NCBI GenBank assembly: GCA_029237695.1
Contig: CM055274.1
Coordinates: forward strand, 24,231,505-24,295,504
Length of the DNA stretch: 64,000 nucleotides
Source of the DNA: Conchocele bisecta
Taxonomy: Eukaryota > Mollusca > Bivalvia > Lucinida > Thyasiridae
Reading direction: 5' to 3'
Position numbers and translations under genes: made by a program. The notes beneath the pieces were generated by a model. The model saw only the letters and a program-made list of their open reading frames with translations. It did no database searches and was not told the DNA's origin. Below, piece by piece: positions 10,617-21,489 of this stretch. The stretch's first letter is position 1; the number at the start of each line of letters is the position of its first letter.

Positions 10617-10869
10617 AGACAATCCATGTGATTGGGTACCTTAGACGATTGTGCGATATTTCATGAAATATATTTTTAAAATTTAAGATATCTTCTGTAA
10701 ATGATGTCGAAAGTTGATAAAATTTTCATAGCAAATGCGGAATTCCCGCATTTGCTTTGAACATTTTGTCAACTTCCGACATCATTTAATATAAAATATC
10801 ACAATTTCTGTAAATATTTTTCATGAGATATTGCACATGTTCTTATGTACAAAGTCACATGGATTGTCT
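10617..10869. mobile_element. Palindromic MITE 'agacaatccatgtgattggg' (copy 2 of the 5771 family)
   Basis: The ends 'agacaatccatgtgatt' and 'gtcacatggattgtct' are inverted. The core 'gcaaatgcggaattcccgc' is flanked by 'aacattttgtcaacttccga' and its partner. Confidence 0.75.
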
Positions 10870-11129
10870 TATACCAGTCAATAACAGAGACGGGTCATTA
10901 TGTGTACTCACAAGCACGGTTCAGAATGATGAACAGTAATAAGGATGATGGATGTACTAAATTGACATATAGATATAATTATATACACACTGGCATGCTT
11001 GTGTGGTTATTATGTCAAGCATATATACATTTGTTAATACAAGTTAATCATACATTGTAAGTTATTGATTGTGATAACACATAGACTAGTCAACTTGTCA
11101 TATTGCCTGTCTGAATATATATTTACTTA

Positions 11130-11290
11130 CACATAGGTGAAACACTCAGCCCTGTGACACAAAAATAAGCATAGACACCATGTATAAATATACATGTAGT
11201 ACCAAGCGTGGCGTAATGGGATTTTTTTAATGGGCATGTTTTTGTGTCACAGATCCGAGTCTTCCACCTGTGTATTTACCCAGAGGCAGC
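11130..11290. repeat. Imperfect palindrome 'acacaggtggaagactcgga'
   Basis: 'acacataggtgaaacactca' on the left faces 'gagtcttccacctgtgt' on the right, with 'gtgacacaaaaa' / 'tttttgtgtcac' inside. A half copy is at 58165-58260. Confidence 0.55.
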
Positions 11291-11317
11291 AGAGGGGTAA
11301 TAATAACTAGAAATGGA

Positions 11318-11790
11318 CGCTTGTCGACAAGCGCATGTGTATAATCCCACTCCCCAGATACACAAGTACATGTAGTTTGAAAAAAGGGTGTTCAAGTTAT
11401 GCTCCGGAGACAAAATCAGTGTGCGGAAGAACAAAGGGAGATAACTAAATAATTATCGATGCAAGAGTTGTCATTCTTGTGTGACACACCTTTAGGGTTG
11501 TGGTCTATGCATGTGTGAAGTTTCATGAAAATATTCCAAAGGGTGTGCGATTTATGCTCCGGACACGAAATCAGTGCGCGAAACAAAAAGGGAGATAACT
11601 AAAAAATTAGCTATGCAAGAGTTGTCATTCTTGTGCGCGACACACCTTCGGGTCATGGTCTATACATGTGTGAAGTTTCATGAAAAGGGTATTCGAGTTA
11701 TGCTCCGGACAAGAAGTGTCTGCGGCGGACGCGGACGATGTTCGGTGTCAAATCCATAGTATCCCCCGACTTTCGTCTGGGGGATACAAT
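11318..11790 (+). repeat. Tandem array, ~150-bp units with 'gttatgctccgga'
   Basis: Units start at about 11397, 11552 and 11698, each with 'gggagataactaa', 'gcaagagttgtcattcttgt' and 'gtgaagtttcatgaaa'. It is bounded by 'gacgcttgtcgacaagcg' on the left and by the hairpin 'tatcccccgac...gggggata' on the right. The same array lies inverted at 58630-59210 and 61225-61650. Confidence 0.8.
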
Positions 11791-11896
11791 TAGCTTCAGA
11801 TGGGCAATATGGCATGATGTTCACAGTATAAATTCAATATGTGAACTATAACTATTTATTGTTTGGCCATCCCATGCACAATTGTGTTTGCATGTC

Positions 11897-12296
11897 AGGC
11901 GCGGATCCAGGATTTCGGGTTAGAGGGGGCCTAACTATTTTGCAATACTTGACTATATTATCGAACGAGCTCAGCAGTATTGCAAAATAGTCGAGATAGC
12001 GCTATGGGGGTCCGGGGGCATTCCCACCCGAAAAATTTTGCAAATCTACAACGCATTTCCTGCGTTCTGGCGCATTTTGAGGCAAAAATATTGACACTGT
12101 CACAGTATGTTTAGACATGATTTTTGATTGAAAACGTTTAAATTTTGAAACAATAAGAAAACGACCGAAAAATGCATGGAAAACATGGCACTTGGCATGA
12201 AACGTGCCTTGTAACTTGTAAAAAATCTTTACTCGGCAAATTTTAGGGGGGGCGTGCGCCGGGTCCGACCCCCCCCTGAATCCGCCCATGCATGTA
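11897..12296. repeat. Dispersed repeat bounded by 'ggcgcggatccagg' and 'ctgaatccgccc'
   Basis: The ends are roughly inverted ('gcggatccaggatttcgggt' against 'ccccccctgaatccgcc'). A hairpin 'ctattttgcaatact...agtattgcaaaatag' lies near the left end. A fragment of the same family is at 22153-22215. Confidence 0.6.
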
Positions 12297-12591
12297 GCGC
12301 CAGCCCTACCCACACTTTCAAATTGCGGTACTATTATTCAATTGGTGGTGTGACACCAAATCGACCAGGCATACATGTTAACATGGCGCACATCTCGTGA
12401 ACTTAAGACAAAAAGGAGTGAACTCTGGTTTAAATATAACATTGTACTTATTGCAATGATTAATTTAGTAGATATTGATGAGTCGCAATATGAGATCGAG
12501 ATGAAATACTGTGCAAACAATAAGGATTTAGAGCCTTCGTTACAAGTATCACATTTTTTCACTGAATGAATTGTACAGTCTACACCATGAC
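12297..12591. other. Intergenic, nothing recognised
   Basis: Single-copy-looking sequence with short open frames on both strands but no splice-bounded or conserved coding segment that I recognise. Confidence 0.4.
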
Positions 12592-12907
12592 CAGTAGCCT
12601 ATTTCACCAACATTGCAAAGTACACTTTTCTAGCAAAGTATACTATACTTTCAGGGAGTAATCATTTATTTTTCCCGAAATGCATTATTTCATATAGAAC
12701 TAAACACTGCATATATTTGATGATTAAAAGTATGCAAAATTATTATACTGAATGTATTACATTATCACAGCAAAAAATGGCTGTGATAATGTAATAAATT
12801 CAGTATAATAAAAATTAATAAATTTATCCTTCAATTGAAAATTTCGCCCTCAAAGTATACTTTGCTAGTAAAGTATACTTTGCAATTTTGATGAAATCGG
12901 CTACAGG
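12592..12907. mobile_element. CAAAGTATACTTT palindromic MITE (copy 2)
   Basis: Same ends (CCAGTAGCCTATTTCACC / GAAATCGGCTACAGG) and same central 'tattatactgaat' hairpin as the copy at 492. Confidence 0.85.
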
Positions 12908-13280
12908 TTGCAACAATACCCTCTGGTCTGATTTTACAACGGTCACAATGCATGCACCATTTCTCCAGACACAGTTGCATTGAACCTGTTTCTCATGGTA
13001 GACCTAATATACCATTTATGTACAGAAGGTAAAACAGGGTATGGGGTCCAGTGGTTTCCAAATGACATTTTCTAACAGATTCTGATGATATATAGCACAC
13101 CAAAGACGGTGACGTGTGTGTTTATGGGAGTTCTAAAAGTTCTTTACAATAACTTATACCTTTCATGAAGAATTTATTACCGTTTATTTCTGACATTCAC
13201 ATGCTCTACAGTTGTATTTACATTGACGGAAACCGTTTCTTTGTCAAAACGACAGAATTACGAGATTAAAGCAATCTATA
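12908..13280. other. Intergenic, nothing recognised
   Basis: No repeat or gene signal apparent beyond AT-rich sequence. Confidence 0.4.
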
Positions 13281-13288
13281 CAATAAAG

Positions 13289-13430
13289 CACAGGTTGAAG
13301 TAACGGACTGAGGTCCAAAAATACATTAAATGAAAAACTTAACATTTTTTAGCTTATTTTTTTTCATTTATTGATGCTTTTAGGAATATTTAATGTATTT
13401 ATAGACCTCAGTCCGTTACTTCAACCTGCG
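13289..13430. mobile_element. hAT-like CACAGGTTGAAG MITE with 8-bp TSD
   Basis: Flanked by CAATAAAG at 13281-13288 and 13431-13438. A short version (142 bases) of the 4344 element; one arm is shortened. Confidence 0.85.
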
Positions 13431-13784
13431 CAATAAAGGGGAACCTGTTCTGCATTTACTGCGCTATGATTCATAAAAATCTGTCATTCCATTATAAAGA
13501 TATTAAACAAAATCTACTGTAGGCGCATTTGGAATACATGACGTAACGCCATTCGGAAACCACGTGATCTCACACACAATAGAGTGACAATGGCTTACAT
13601 AGATACTGGATTACATATTGGTAAACATTAGGGAAAGCTGCAAATGGACCACTGGCAGACATGTCAACAAACAGCATGCGCAACAACATCATGCGAACTT
13701 TGTTGTACATTTTAGTTTAATGAAACGGGTCCCAGGTCACTGCAAATTTATGACTAGAGAAGCCACACACCAGCATGCACATAC

Positions 13785-14028
13785 ATGGCTGCGACAGGAG
13801 AAATGGGGCTTATGGCATTTGCAACCAGTGTAGATCCAGATCAGCCTCTGCATCTGCACTGTCTGATCAGGATCTGCATTGTTCGCCTTTCCATCAAAGG
13901 AACATCTGCAATCCGTCTAACAAGCAATATAGATCGCTATCGAGATACAGGAGTATGCTGTTAGATCTGGAGTTACACTGGGCACAAAGTCACAAATCCC
14001 ATTAGCCACATTTGTCCAGTGGCAACAT
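13785..14028. mobile_element. GTGGCTGTGAC-family MITE
   Basis: Left end 'atggctgcgacaggagaaat', middle 'gtctgatcaggatctgcatt', right end 'tcacaaatcccattagccac'. Same layout as the copy at 122. Confidence 0.7.
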
Positions 14029-14299
14029 CTGATTTTGGTCTTATATGTGTCTACATTGCTCAGTCAATATGACAGTATCACTGACATCTGAACATATTTG
14101 CTGATCATGGAAACGTGAGATAATATACAGTCTACACTCGTTTACTCGAAGTCCAAGGGATTGAGGAAAAATACTTTAGTTAACAAAGATGTCAGTTAAC
14201 AAGAGTTATTATATATGAAAACTTGTACTTGGGACCAAGAATCTTACTTGAGTTATCAGTACGTAGTTGCACTTAAGAGATTTTGAGGTAACAAGTGTA

Positions 14300-14611
14300 G
14301 ACAAGTTTGACAGCACCTTAGAATAATTTACAACATGCTTTGACAGAACTTCTGAATCATTTCTGAAGTGCTGTCAAACCATGGTTTTATTGAGAAAACA
14401 AGAAATGCGTCTGTCGAACACGGATGCCACCTGCAGCATATTTGAGAAACTGTGACAAAGTGGTTAACCGAAAAGTGTGACGGACGGACGGACGGACGGA
14501 CGGTCCAAACACTATATGCCACCCGTTTCTTCGAAACCCGGTGGCATAATAAGGCAAGATATACAAGCAACAGCAGACGATAATTGTTGTGAGTAGCGGT
14601 CTAAGGGTTAA
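14300..14611. mobile_element. Partial TTAA-type MITE with internal insertion
   Basis: 'tttgacagcac' ... 'gaagtgctgtcaaaccatgg' is the core hairpin of the 4131 family, and the right end 'gcggtctaagggTTAA' has the family terminus. Bases about 14402-14550 interrupt it with unrelated sequence holding a 'gacggacggacggacggacg' run and the hairpin 'ccacccgtttcttcgaaacc'. Confidence 0.55.
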
Positions 14612-14811
14612 AATACAAGGTGAAGCGGATGGTCTCTATATAAATGTATGTACATATACATGTATGTAGCAAGCGTCCAGGTGATCAAGACTCTTACCTG
14701 GTCTGGGTGGCTTCAGGTACAGATAGGAAATTAATTACTTGAAATATCATAGTATTTGCAAGGTTTGTTATGCATGAAATTGTATTATTATTGACATGTT
14801 AAAGGCACAGG

Positions 14812-15055
14812 GGCCCGTTTCACTAAACATCTTACGACTAAAATGTTCGTAAGTGAAGAAGTATGATAGTCTGTAAATGTCACATTAGCAATGTTTTCTT
14901 GTAAACAATTATTGGATTTACATTTATTGAGCATAGGCTGCATATGCAGCCTATGCTCAATAAATGTAAATACATCAATTGAAATTTACAGACGATCCTA
15001 AATTTACACTTACGAACATTTTAGTTGTACGAAGTTTAGTGAAACGCACCCCTGG
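14812..15055. mobile_element. Palindromic MITE 'GGGGCCCGTTTCACTAAAC' (copy 1)
   Basis: The ends 'ggggcccgtttcactaaac' and 'gtttagtgaaacgcacccc' are inverted. The core is 'gcataggctgcatatgcagc' with 'aaatgtaaat' arms. Copies at 54771 and 55867 lie in the last intron and the 3' UTR of TAF7. Confidence 0.8.
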
Positions 15056-15800
15056 ATCCCAGACACTATAATGTGCAGAAAATGATAGAATATTCAGTAA
15101 CTAGACATAATGATTGTGTTGGTAAAACATGGATATGACCCCTTGGCATACTTGAGGTAACAAAATGGCTAAGACATTTCGAAGGTGACAAAGGTCAAGG
15201 TCGTAGTAATGGTGGCGTGAGTGTGTGACAACTGTTCAGCAGATTCAAGTCTCTATGTATTGAAGCAATCCTTCGCATAATTTTGGAGATATTCCATGTT
15301 GGAGAAACTCTTACAAACGTTTTGACGTACATGTACATGCACAAATGTACGGACGGACATACAGAACCTGAAGAGCAACGCAATATGCCCCCTTGCTATC
15401 GCACAGGGGACATAACAAGAACATGTGGATTGTACAAATTCCCCCAGTGCCAGATTGAGGAAACTCTTGACAAACTTCTTAACTGGACACACGGACACAC
15501 AAACGCAGTCACACATATATGGATTGACCCCACACCCATACACAGGTTGAACCTGACGGGCGTTTCATTGATGGAATGGCGAACAGTCAAAGCCACATAA
15601 TATAGATATACTAGAAAAAAACTCCTTGAAATTTATCACAAAAGAACAGGCCATTTTCAGTCCATGAACCGAAAAAGAACACATGCATATTCATTGCAAA
15701 CTCAAGTTTAAAGGCGCAATCTCGCAGATGATGTCACAGATATGTATTATGTGTGTATATATATATTTAAATTAGCATGGTAACTCGACACTTGGATTAA
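15056..15800. other. Intergenic with unclassified repeat-like sequence
   Basis: Contains 'acaaatgtacggacggacat'- and 'acacacggacacacaaacg'-type stretches and 'tgatggaatggcgaacagtc', a word shared with the GTGGCTGTGAC family. The open frames on both strands overlap each other and none looks conserved. Confidence 0.4.
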
Positions 15801-15813
15801 GAAAGGTCTTCAA

Positions 15814-16104
15814 AAGAGTGGAGCGCAGTGGCCTAGTGGTTAGAGCGTCAGACTGCTGATCTAAAGGTCGTGGGTTCGAGCCTCACCGGAGGCGCTGCGT
15901 TGTGTCCTTGAGCAAGACACTTTATCCACACTGCTCCAGTTCACCCAGCTGTGAATGAGTACCGATAATTCGTAGTTGCTCTGTAAATACGAATTACCGG
16001 CTTCTCTCCAAAAAAAAATCTCTACCTCCGTTCTTTCTCCCATTCTTGGGAGACGGCATGCAAGGTCCTAGAGCCAGTGCCGCCGTTAAATATAAGCAAA
16101 AAAA
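15814..16104 (+). mobile_element. tRNA-derived SINE with 12-bp target duplication
   Basis: The head resembles a tRNA gene: A box TGGCCTAGTGG (15829-15839) and B box GGGTTCGAGCC (15872-15882). The body contains 'gtccttgagcaagacac', the conserved block found in several animal SINE families. The tail is an A-run. The direct repeat AAAGGTCTTCAA flanks it (15802-15813 and 16105-16116). It would be transcribed by RNA polymerase III and mobilised by a LINE in trans (family knowledge). It is too long and lacks a cloverleaf 3' end, so it is not a tRNA gene. Confidence 0.85.
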
Positions 16105-16117
16105 AAAGGTCTTCAAT

Positions 16118-16201
16118 AACAGGTGATTCTAGCTTGTCTTGGATGGTCAATTATTGTTTGTACAATAACTGACCATCCAATATACGCTAGAATCACCTGT
16201 C
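16118..16201. mobile_element. Short palindromic element 'acaggtgattctagc'
   Basis: Perfectly inverted ends 'acaggtgattctagc' and 'gctagaatcacctgt', with inner arms 'tggatggtcaattattg' and partner. It is flanked by CTTCAATA / CTTCAATT, so it landed at the same target word as the SINE. A half copy is near 55008. Confidence 0.75.
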
Positions 16202-16229
16202 TTCAATTAGTTCTTAATGCAGATAAACT

Positions 16230-16880
16230 CAACTTTGTCTTGTTGATCCAGATAATCTATTCCTGACCCAAGTACAAGTTACTGCACTAATAATATATAT
16301 ATTACATACCTTCAATAAATAATTTAACACCATTACATAACAAGAAAATGTGTTCATAGAACACGGATGACCCACATATCGCTTTGATAATAAACAAATA
16401 AAGTCAGAAAGGGGAGATAATCCATGACCTGGGTGTCGAATCAACAATAAAAATAAATTTTGCACATCTACTAGTCATAAGGAAGCTACATGCCAAGTTT
16501 CAAGTCTGTAGCTATTAAGGTTTCAAAAGTTTTACGAGTTACAAGGCAAAATTGCCAAATTCTAAGTTGAAAAGGGGGAGATAAATCCATGACACGGGGG
16601 TAGATTGAAATAAACTTTGTACATCTACTCATCATAAGAAAGCTACAAACCAAGTTTCAAGTTTGTAGCTATTTCAATTTAAAAGTTTGGCGTCAAATGG
16701 TAACCTGACATCACCAAACAGTGATGGCACGAGTTTGAAGTTAATTGATGTTCAGGATGCTAATATATTTAGTTCCTGCCATGTTTTGTATCAGTTCTAT
16801 ACAGGGATGGTGACCTTGACACATTACTGAAGGATGCAAATGTTTGATTTTCCGTGCTTCTGCAGTTACGCAATAACAGA
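16230..16880. repeat. Degenerate duplicated block 'caagtttcaagtctgtagct'
   Basis: Two copies about 170 bases apart (about 16460-16530 and 16620-16690) share 'cacatctactagtcataagg' and 'caagtttcaagt.tgtagct'. The rest is unclassified. Confidence 0.5.
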
Positions 16881-17175
16881 CTGTGCATCCGTATCTGATC
16901 ACAATACGCACTGTTCGCCATTCCTTCATGCTTCAAATAGGCAACATTTTCGGGCTGTAGGAGTCTGCTAACACATTCGGATCAATACTTGTCACAAATC
17001 CTGTAAACCTCATTTCTCCAGTCACAGCCACATGTCACTGAAGAATATGGCATTCATTCACAACATATCAGTGATAAGGCAGAGGTTGAAGAAACGGACC
17101 GAGGTCTATAAATACATTAAATATGCCTAAAAGCATCAATAAATGAAAAAAAAATAAGCTCCCTCCATATACTCT

Positions 17176-17982
17176 AGTATGTACGGAAGCCCATTAGGGC
17201 CACTTCACTTTTTTTTAATTTCCATTTATTCAAGATGTTTTCTTGAATTTTCAAGTTCTTTTCTTGAATTTTCAAGATCTTTTCTTGAATTTTAAGATCT
17301 TTTCTTGAATTATCAAGAAAAGATCTTGAAAATTCAAGAAAAGAACATGAAAATTCAAGAAAACATCTTGTTCACTTCACTTTGTTTTTATCTTTTCTTG
17401 AATTTTCGAGATCTTTTCTTGAATTTTCAAGATGTTTTCTTGAATTTTCAAGTTTCTTTTCTTGAATTTTCAAGATCTTTTCTTGAATTTTCAAGAAAAG
17501 ATCTTGAAAATTCAAGAAAAGATCTTTAAAATTCAAGAAAAGAACTTGAAAATTCAAGAAAACATCTTGTTCACTTCACTTTTTTTTTTTTTTTTTTATC
17601 TTTTCTTGAATTTTCAAGATCTTTTCTTGAATTTTCAAGTTCTTTTCTTGAATTTTCAAGATCTTTTCTTGAATTTTCAAGATCTTTTCTTGAAAATTCA
17701 AGAAAAGATCTTGAAAATTCAAGAAAAGAACTTGAAAATTCAAGAAAAGTTCTTGAAAATTAAAGAAAACATCTTGAAAATTCAAGAAAAGAACTTGAAA
17801 ATTCAAGAAACCATCTTGTTTTCAAGATATTTTCTTGAATTTTCAAGTTCTTTTCTTGAATTTTCAAGATCTTTCAAGAAAATAACTTGAAAATTCAAGA
17901 AAACATCTTGAAAGTTCAAGAAAAGATCTCGAAAATTCAAGAAAAGATAAAATAAAAGTGAAGTGGCTCTAATGGGCTTCCG
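17176..17982. mobile_element. Nested TIR element carrying a palindromic minisatellite
   Basis: The ends 'tacggaagcccattagggcc' and 'ggctctaatgggcttccgta' are inverted and flanked by the 6-bp duplication AGTATG. Subterminal 'acttcactttt' is inverted too. The interior is the minisatellite listed next. It sits at the centre of the surrounding palindrome. Confidence 0.75.
17222..17950. repeat. Palindromic minisatellite of CTTGAATTTTCAAG units
   Basis: About 21-base units of the form 'gatcttttcttgaattttca', each containing the self-complementary word CTTGAATTTTCAAG with alternating 'atctttt' and 'ttctttt' spacers. The array switches between the unit and its complement several times, giving nested hairpins. 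Poly-T tracts (17580-17600) interrupt it. Open frames on both strands read FLNFQ/KIQEK repeats and are artefacts. Confidence 0.9.
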
Positions 17983-18217
17983 TAAGTATGAGTATATGGA
18001 GGGGGTAAAACAAATTGTTTGCTTATTTTTTTTCTTCATTTATTGATGCTTTTGGGCATATTTAATGTATTTATAGACCTCGGTCTGTTACTTCAACCTG
18101 TGTGATAAGGGGGTTCATGTTCATACATGATATTCAAATAGTAACTTTTTGTCTTCTTCAGCATAGCTCAATTTGGTGGCTTCTGTGTTATCTCTTCCGA
18201 TATTAAAAACAGCCCAT

Positions 18218-18516
18218 TGCAGAGCTGCAGATAGCGTGCGTACTGGCGTATTTTATGCACTTATTTTAGCAAAATACGCATTGATTATCAAAAGTGGGAG
18301 TACAAAATACTCACAGCAATGCGAAAATATGCATTGATTTTCAAATTGAGTAGTGTAAATACTGAATTTTTAATTCGTTTTATTTGTTATCATTCTTCCA
18401 TTTTTTAAAATAAGGCAGACAATCAATAATACTTTTTAAAGGTAAAATACACATTGAATTTGAAATATGGGGGTATAATACTCTTTAGATACAAAACTTA
18501 TCTGGAGTTCTGCATT
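18218..18516. mobile_element. 'agctccagataaggtgcgta' family repeat (copy 1)
   Basis: Left 'agagctgcagatagcgtgcg', right 'cttatctggagttctgc', with 'caaaagtgggagtacaaaat' and 'aaatatgcattgattttcaa' inside. Other copies: 19039, 20612, 22478-22625, 35524 and 52537. Confidence 0.6.
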
Positions 18517-18649
18517 GGATTCATAATTCTAGGCCATTTGTAAAAAATATGGGCCATTATGGGCCCTCACTGTTTAATTAAGTGGCCGATTGTGAAAATC
18601 TGGGGCTAATGGTCCCCTCATCCCTCCTAACGTGAACACTGATATTAAA

Positions 18650-18975
18650 ATAATAATTCCAGCACAAAAATATTTACACAATTCCCTAACATTTGATTGG
18701 CCCGTATCAAGTCCCTGTCCAAAATTTATATCCCAGTAAAGTCCCACGCAGAACTACTTTCCATAACCGTGAGGCGCAGTTAAAATAATTATTAAGAAAA
18801 CGGAAAATAAACACATTTTCTTGATGAATTTATTTCAAATGCTGGAATTATAAGGAATGAATGGCATTTTTGTGGAATTTATCGGGGTATAAACTTGGAA
18901 AAGTCGCGGGAATACTGGACGAAGGCCGGAAGGCCTCGTCCAGTATTCCCGCGACTTTTCCAAGTTTATATTCCT
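18650..18975 (+). mobile_element. Repeat ending in 'ggaaggcctcgtccagtatt' hairpin (copy 1)
   Basis: Contains 'cccagtaaagtcccacgcag', 'tttcttgatgaatttatttc' and a terminal hairpin with arms 'aaacttggaaaagtcgcggg' around 'gccggaaggc'. The copy at 20064-20342 is inverted; the third is at 36650-36993. Confidence 0.7.
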
Positions 18976-19038
18976 ATAATAAAAAAATCCCAGAAATAAT
19001 GCAGCCGCATGGCAATGAGTTACTTACCTCATGGACAG

Positions 19039-19210
19039 TGCTCCAGATAAGGTGCGTATTGGCGTATTTTACGCACTTACTTTAGCAGAATATGCATTGA
19101 TTATCAAAAGTGGGAGTACAAAATACTTGTGACGATGTGAAAATATGCCGCAGCTCAAATTAGTAATTTTTTTAAATACTTTTTTTTTTATCGTTTGTTC
19201 CCTATTTTAT
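19039..19210. repeat. 'agctccagataaggtgcgta' family, left part
   Basis: Matches 18218 and 35524 from 'gctccagataaggtgcgtat' to 'cagctcaaattagtaatttt'. A probable right part resumes near 20340 ('aaaatatgcattgcatttga'), so the 19.2-20.3 kb material looks inserted into it. Confidence 0.5.
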
Positions 19211-19419
19211 AAAGGAAACAAGAGTGCCGCAAGTCACAAACTACGCCCGTCTAATATGGGCCAGACAGCGAAGATGCAGAAATGTGAAGCTGTGACCAAG
19301 GCAAGAAACATTAATGAGAATTTGAAATGTCTATAGCATTATTTCTTCATCTCGTTGTGCTAAACATGTATACTAATTTAGGCAGAGATAGAAAAGTTAG
19401 TTAGTATAGAGTGTAAAGT

Positions 19420-20063
19420 AGAAATGATAGGGAATTGGATACAATAATGTAGAAAAAATGGCTAAGTTAAAAAGGTGATATTTTTGTTAAAAAATATTTT
19501 TTCGGCATAAAAACACCAAGGTGCACATCTACAATATGTGTAGAAGACGTGTGTATAGTTTCAGAACGATCGACTGAACGGTTTCGGAGGAGTTGTGTAC
19601 ACAAACTCTGTACCGTATATAGAATTGTATAGAAAAATGTAGAAAAATTGCTAAGTTAAAAGGGTTATTTTTGTGTTAATTTCGACATAAAAACACCAAG
19701 GTGCACATCTTCACATCACGTAGAAGACGTGTGTATAGTTTCAGAACGATCGACTGAACGGTTTCGGAGGAGTTGTGTACACAAACTCTGTACCGTATAT
19801 AGAATTGTATAGAAATATGTAGAAAAAATGGCTAAGTTAAAAAGGTGATATTTTTGCTAAAAAATATTTTTTCGCCACAAAAACACCAAGGTGCACATCT
19901 TCAATATGTGTAGAAGACGTGTGCATAGTTTCAGATCGATCGACTGAAAGGTTTCGGAGGAGTTGTGTACACAAACTCTGTACCGTATATAGAAATGTAT
20001 AGAAAAATGAAGAAAAAATGGCTAAGTTAAAAAGGCGATATTTTTGTTAAAAAATATTTTTTC
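19420..20063 (+). repeat. Tandem array, ~180-bp units (three and a half copies)
   Basis: Each unit has 'aaaaatggctaagttaaaa', 'aaaacaccaaggtgcacatc', 'gtagaagacgtgtgtatag' and 'gtgtacacaaactctgtacc'. The inverted counterpart is at 44620-45130 in TAF7 intron 5. Confidence 0.85.
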
Positions 20064-20342
20064 GCCGGAAGGCCTCGTCCAGTATTCCCGCAACTTTTCC
20101 AAGTTTATATCCCCGATAAATTCCACAAAAAGGCCATTCATTCCTTATAATTCCAGCATTTGAAATAAATTCATCAAGAAAATGTGTTTATTTTTCGTTT
20201 TCTTAAGAATTATTTTAACTGCGCCTCACAGTTACGGAAAGTAGTTCAGCGTGGGAGTTTACTGGGATATAAACTTTGGACAGATACTTGCTACGGGCCA
20301 ATCAAATGTTAGGGAATTGTGTAAATATTTGTGTGCTGGAAT
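20064..20342 (-). mobile_element. Repeat with 'ggaaggcctcgtccagtatt' end, inverted copy
   Basis: The complement of 18650-18975, starting 'ccggaaggcctcgtcc' directly after 'tattttttcg' of the tandem array. The junction lies within a tandem unit. Confidence 0.7.
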
Positions 20343-20611
20343 TGTTCAATAATAAAAGTAAAATATGCATTGCATTTGAAATCTGCGGACATAATACTCG
20401 TTATACACACATCTTATCTGTAACTCTGAATGTAAATCTGCCTATTCACATCAATAGACCAACCATTTCTAAATATTTCTATGGCATCAATATACATGTA
20501 CATGTGTATAAAATACCTGCAATTATCATTATATACTTATTAGTACATTGTACATACCAGTATACACGTGTATTTCATAGATGCATATATGTACACAGTA
20601 TATATACTCAA

Positions 20612-21011
20612 TGCTCCAGATAAGGAATTAGTAATTGAGTATTGTCGCTCCATCATTTCTGAAGTAATTGGGTATTTCAATTTGTTAATTGGGTAAAATA
20701 AAATCACACTACTGTTTACACATTAACAGACACCAATTATTGAACAGTTTGCTTCGAAATGAAAACATATCTTGGCATTTCATTAGAATTGTCTCCTTGG
20801 AGACATTGTAATGAAATACAAAGATGTGTTTTCATGGAAAATAAGAAAAATATGCTATATTTGTGGTCTTTTTATTGTTTTCTGCAGCATGATCTACGTA
20901 CCCTAAAATTTGTATTGCTTTTTGATACGCGCTACTTCTGATTTCAATTGGGTTTTTGGAAATTTTAATTGGGTATTTAAGCAAATACACAGCTTATCTG
21001 GAGCTCTGCAT
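20612..21011. mobile_element. 'agctccagataag' family copy with nested palindrome
   Basis: The ends 'gctccagataagg' and 'cagcttatctggagctctgc' are inverted. A separate palindrome at 20757-20839 ('atgaaaacatatcttggcat' with core 'gtctccttggagac') sits inside. Confidence 0.6.
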
Positions 21012-21232
21012 ACTAGTAAGTATTTTTGCAGCAGAAGCCATAGTCCAAAAACATGCAAAAAAATAAATTCATTGATATCATCTCAACACATAAATCAATT
21101 TCACTTACCACTTAATAGTTCCCATCGTCATCAACAAATATGATCTCACACTGCTTCTCGATCTTGGGGAAACATCATCACATCATCTGCCAAAAGATTA
21201 TATGGCAAGCAATAAAAAAGTTAATATTTGAG

Positions 21233-21488
21233 TTAACTCTTTGAATGCTGGGAAACTTGTGGGCTATAAATAGTTCAAAACTAGCGGACAAGAATTCATC
21301 ATATTTTCTTGTATTTCTCCCCGTAAATATCATGAATATGTCTTGGAATTTCGTTAGAATTGAGTCCTGAGGACTCAATTCTAATGAAATTTCAAGACAT
21401 ATTTACAGAGAGAAATAAAACTTACATGTATACATGTACTCCTAATTCGTTTGGCGGATATTTTCGCCGCTAGCATGCAAAGAGTTAA
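21233..21488. mobile_element. TTAA-flanked palindromic MITE, copy 2
   Basis: TTAACTCTTTGAATGCTGGG at the left and 'gctagcatgcaaagagTTAA' at the right. The central perfect hairpin is 'gaattgagtcctgaggactc' with arms 'atatgtcttggaatttcgtt'. Confidence 0.75.
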
Positions 21489-21489
21489 A

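Larger units (their letters stand above)
17080..18102. mobile_element. hAT-like CACAGGTTGAAG MITE split by a nested element
   Basis: Flanked by the exact 8-bp duplication TGATAAGG (17072-17079 and 18103-18110). Arms are typical of the family. Its dyad centre ('tccatatactc' / 'gagtatatgga') is occupied by the next element, which explains the 1-kb length. Confidence 0.85.

Noticed and set aside
15829..15890. Functional tRNA gene
   Set aside because: A and B boxes are present, but the 3' half lacks a tRNA acceptor stem and the sequence continues into a SINE body with A-tail and target duplications.
17222..17950. CRISPR-like repeat array
   Set aside because: No unique spacers; repeats are contiguous, palindromic and flip orientation, in a eukaryotic context.
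17305..18039. FLNFQ / KIQEK repeat proteins on both strands
   Set aside because: Translations of the palindromic minisatellite; opposite strands give mirror frames, as expected for self-complementary units.
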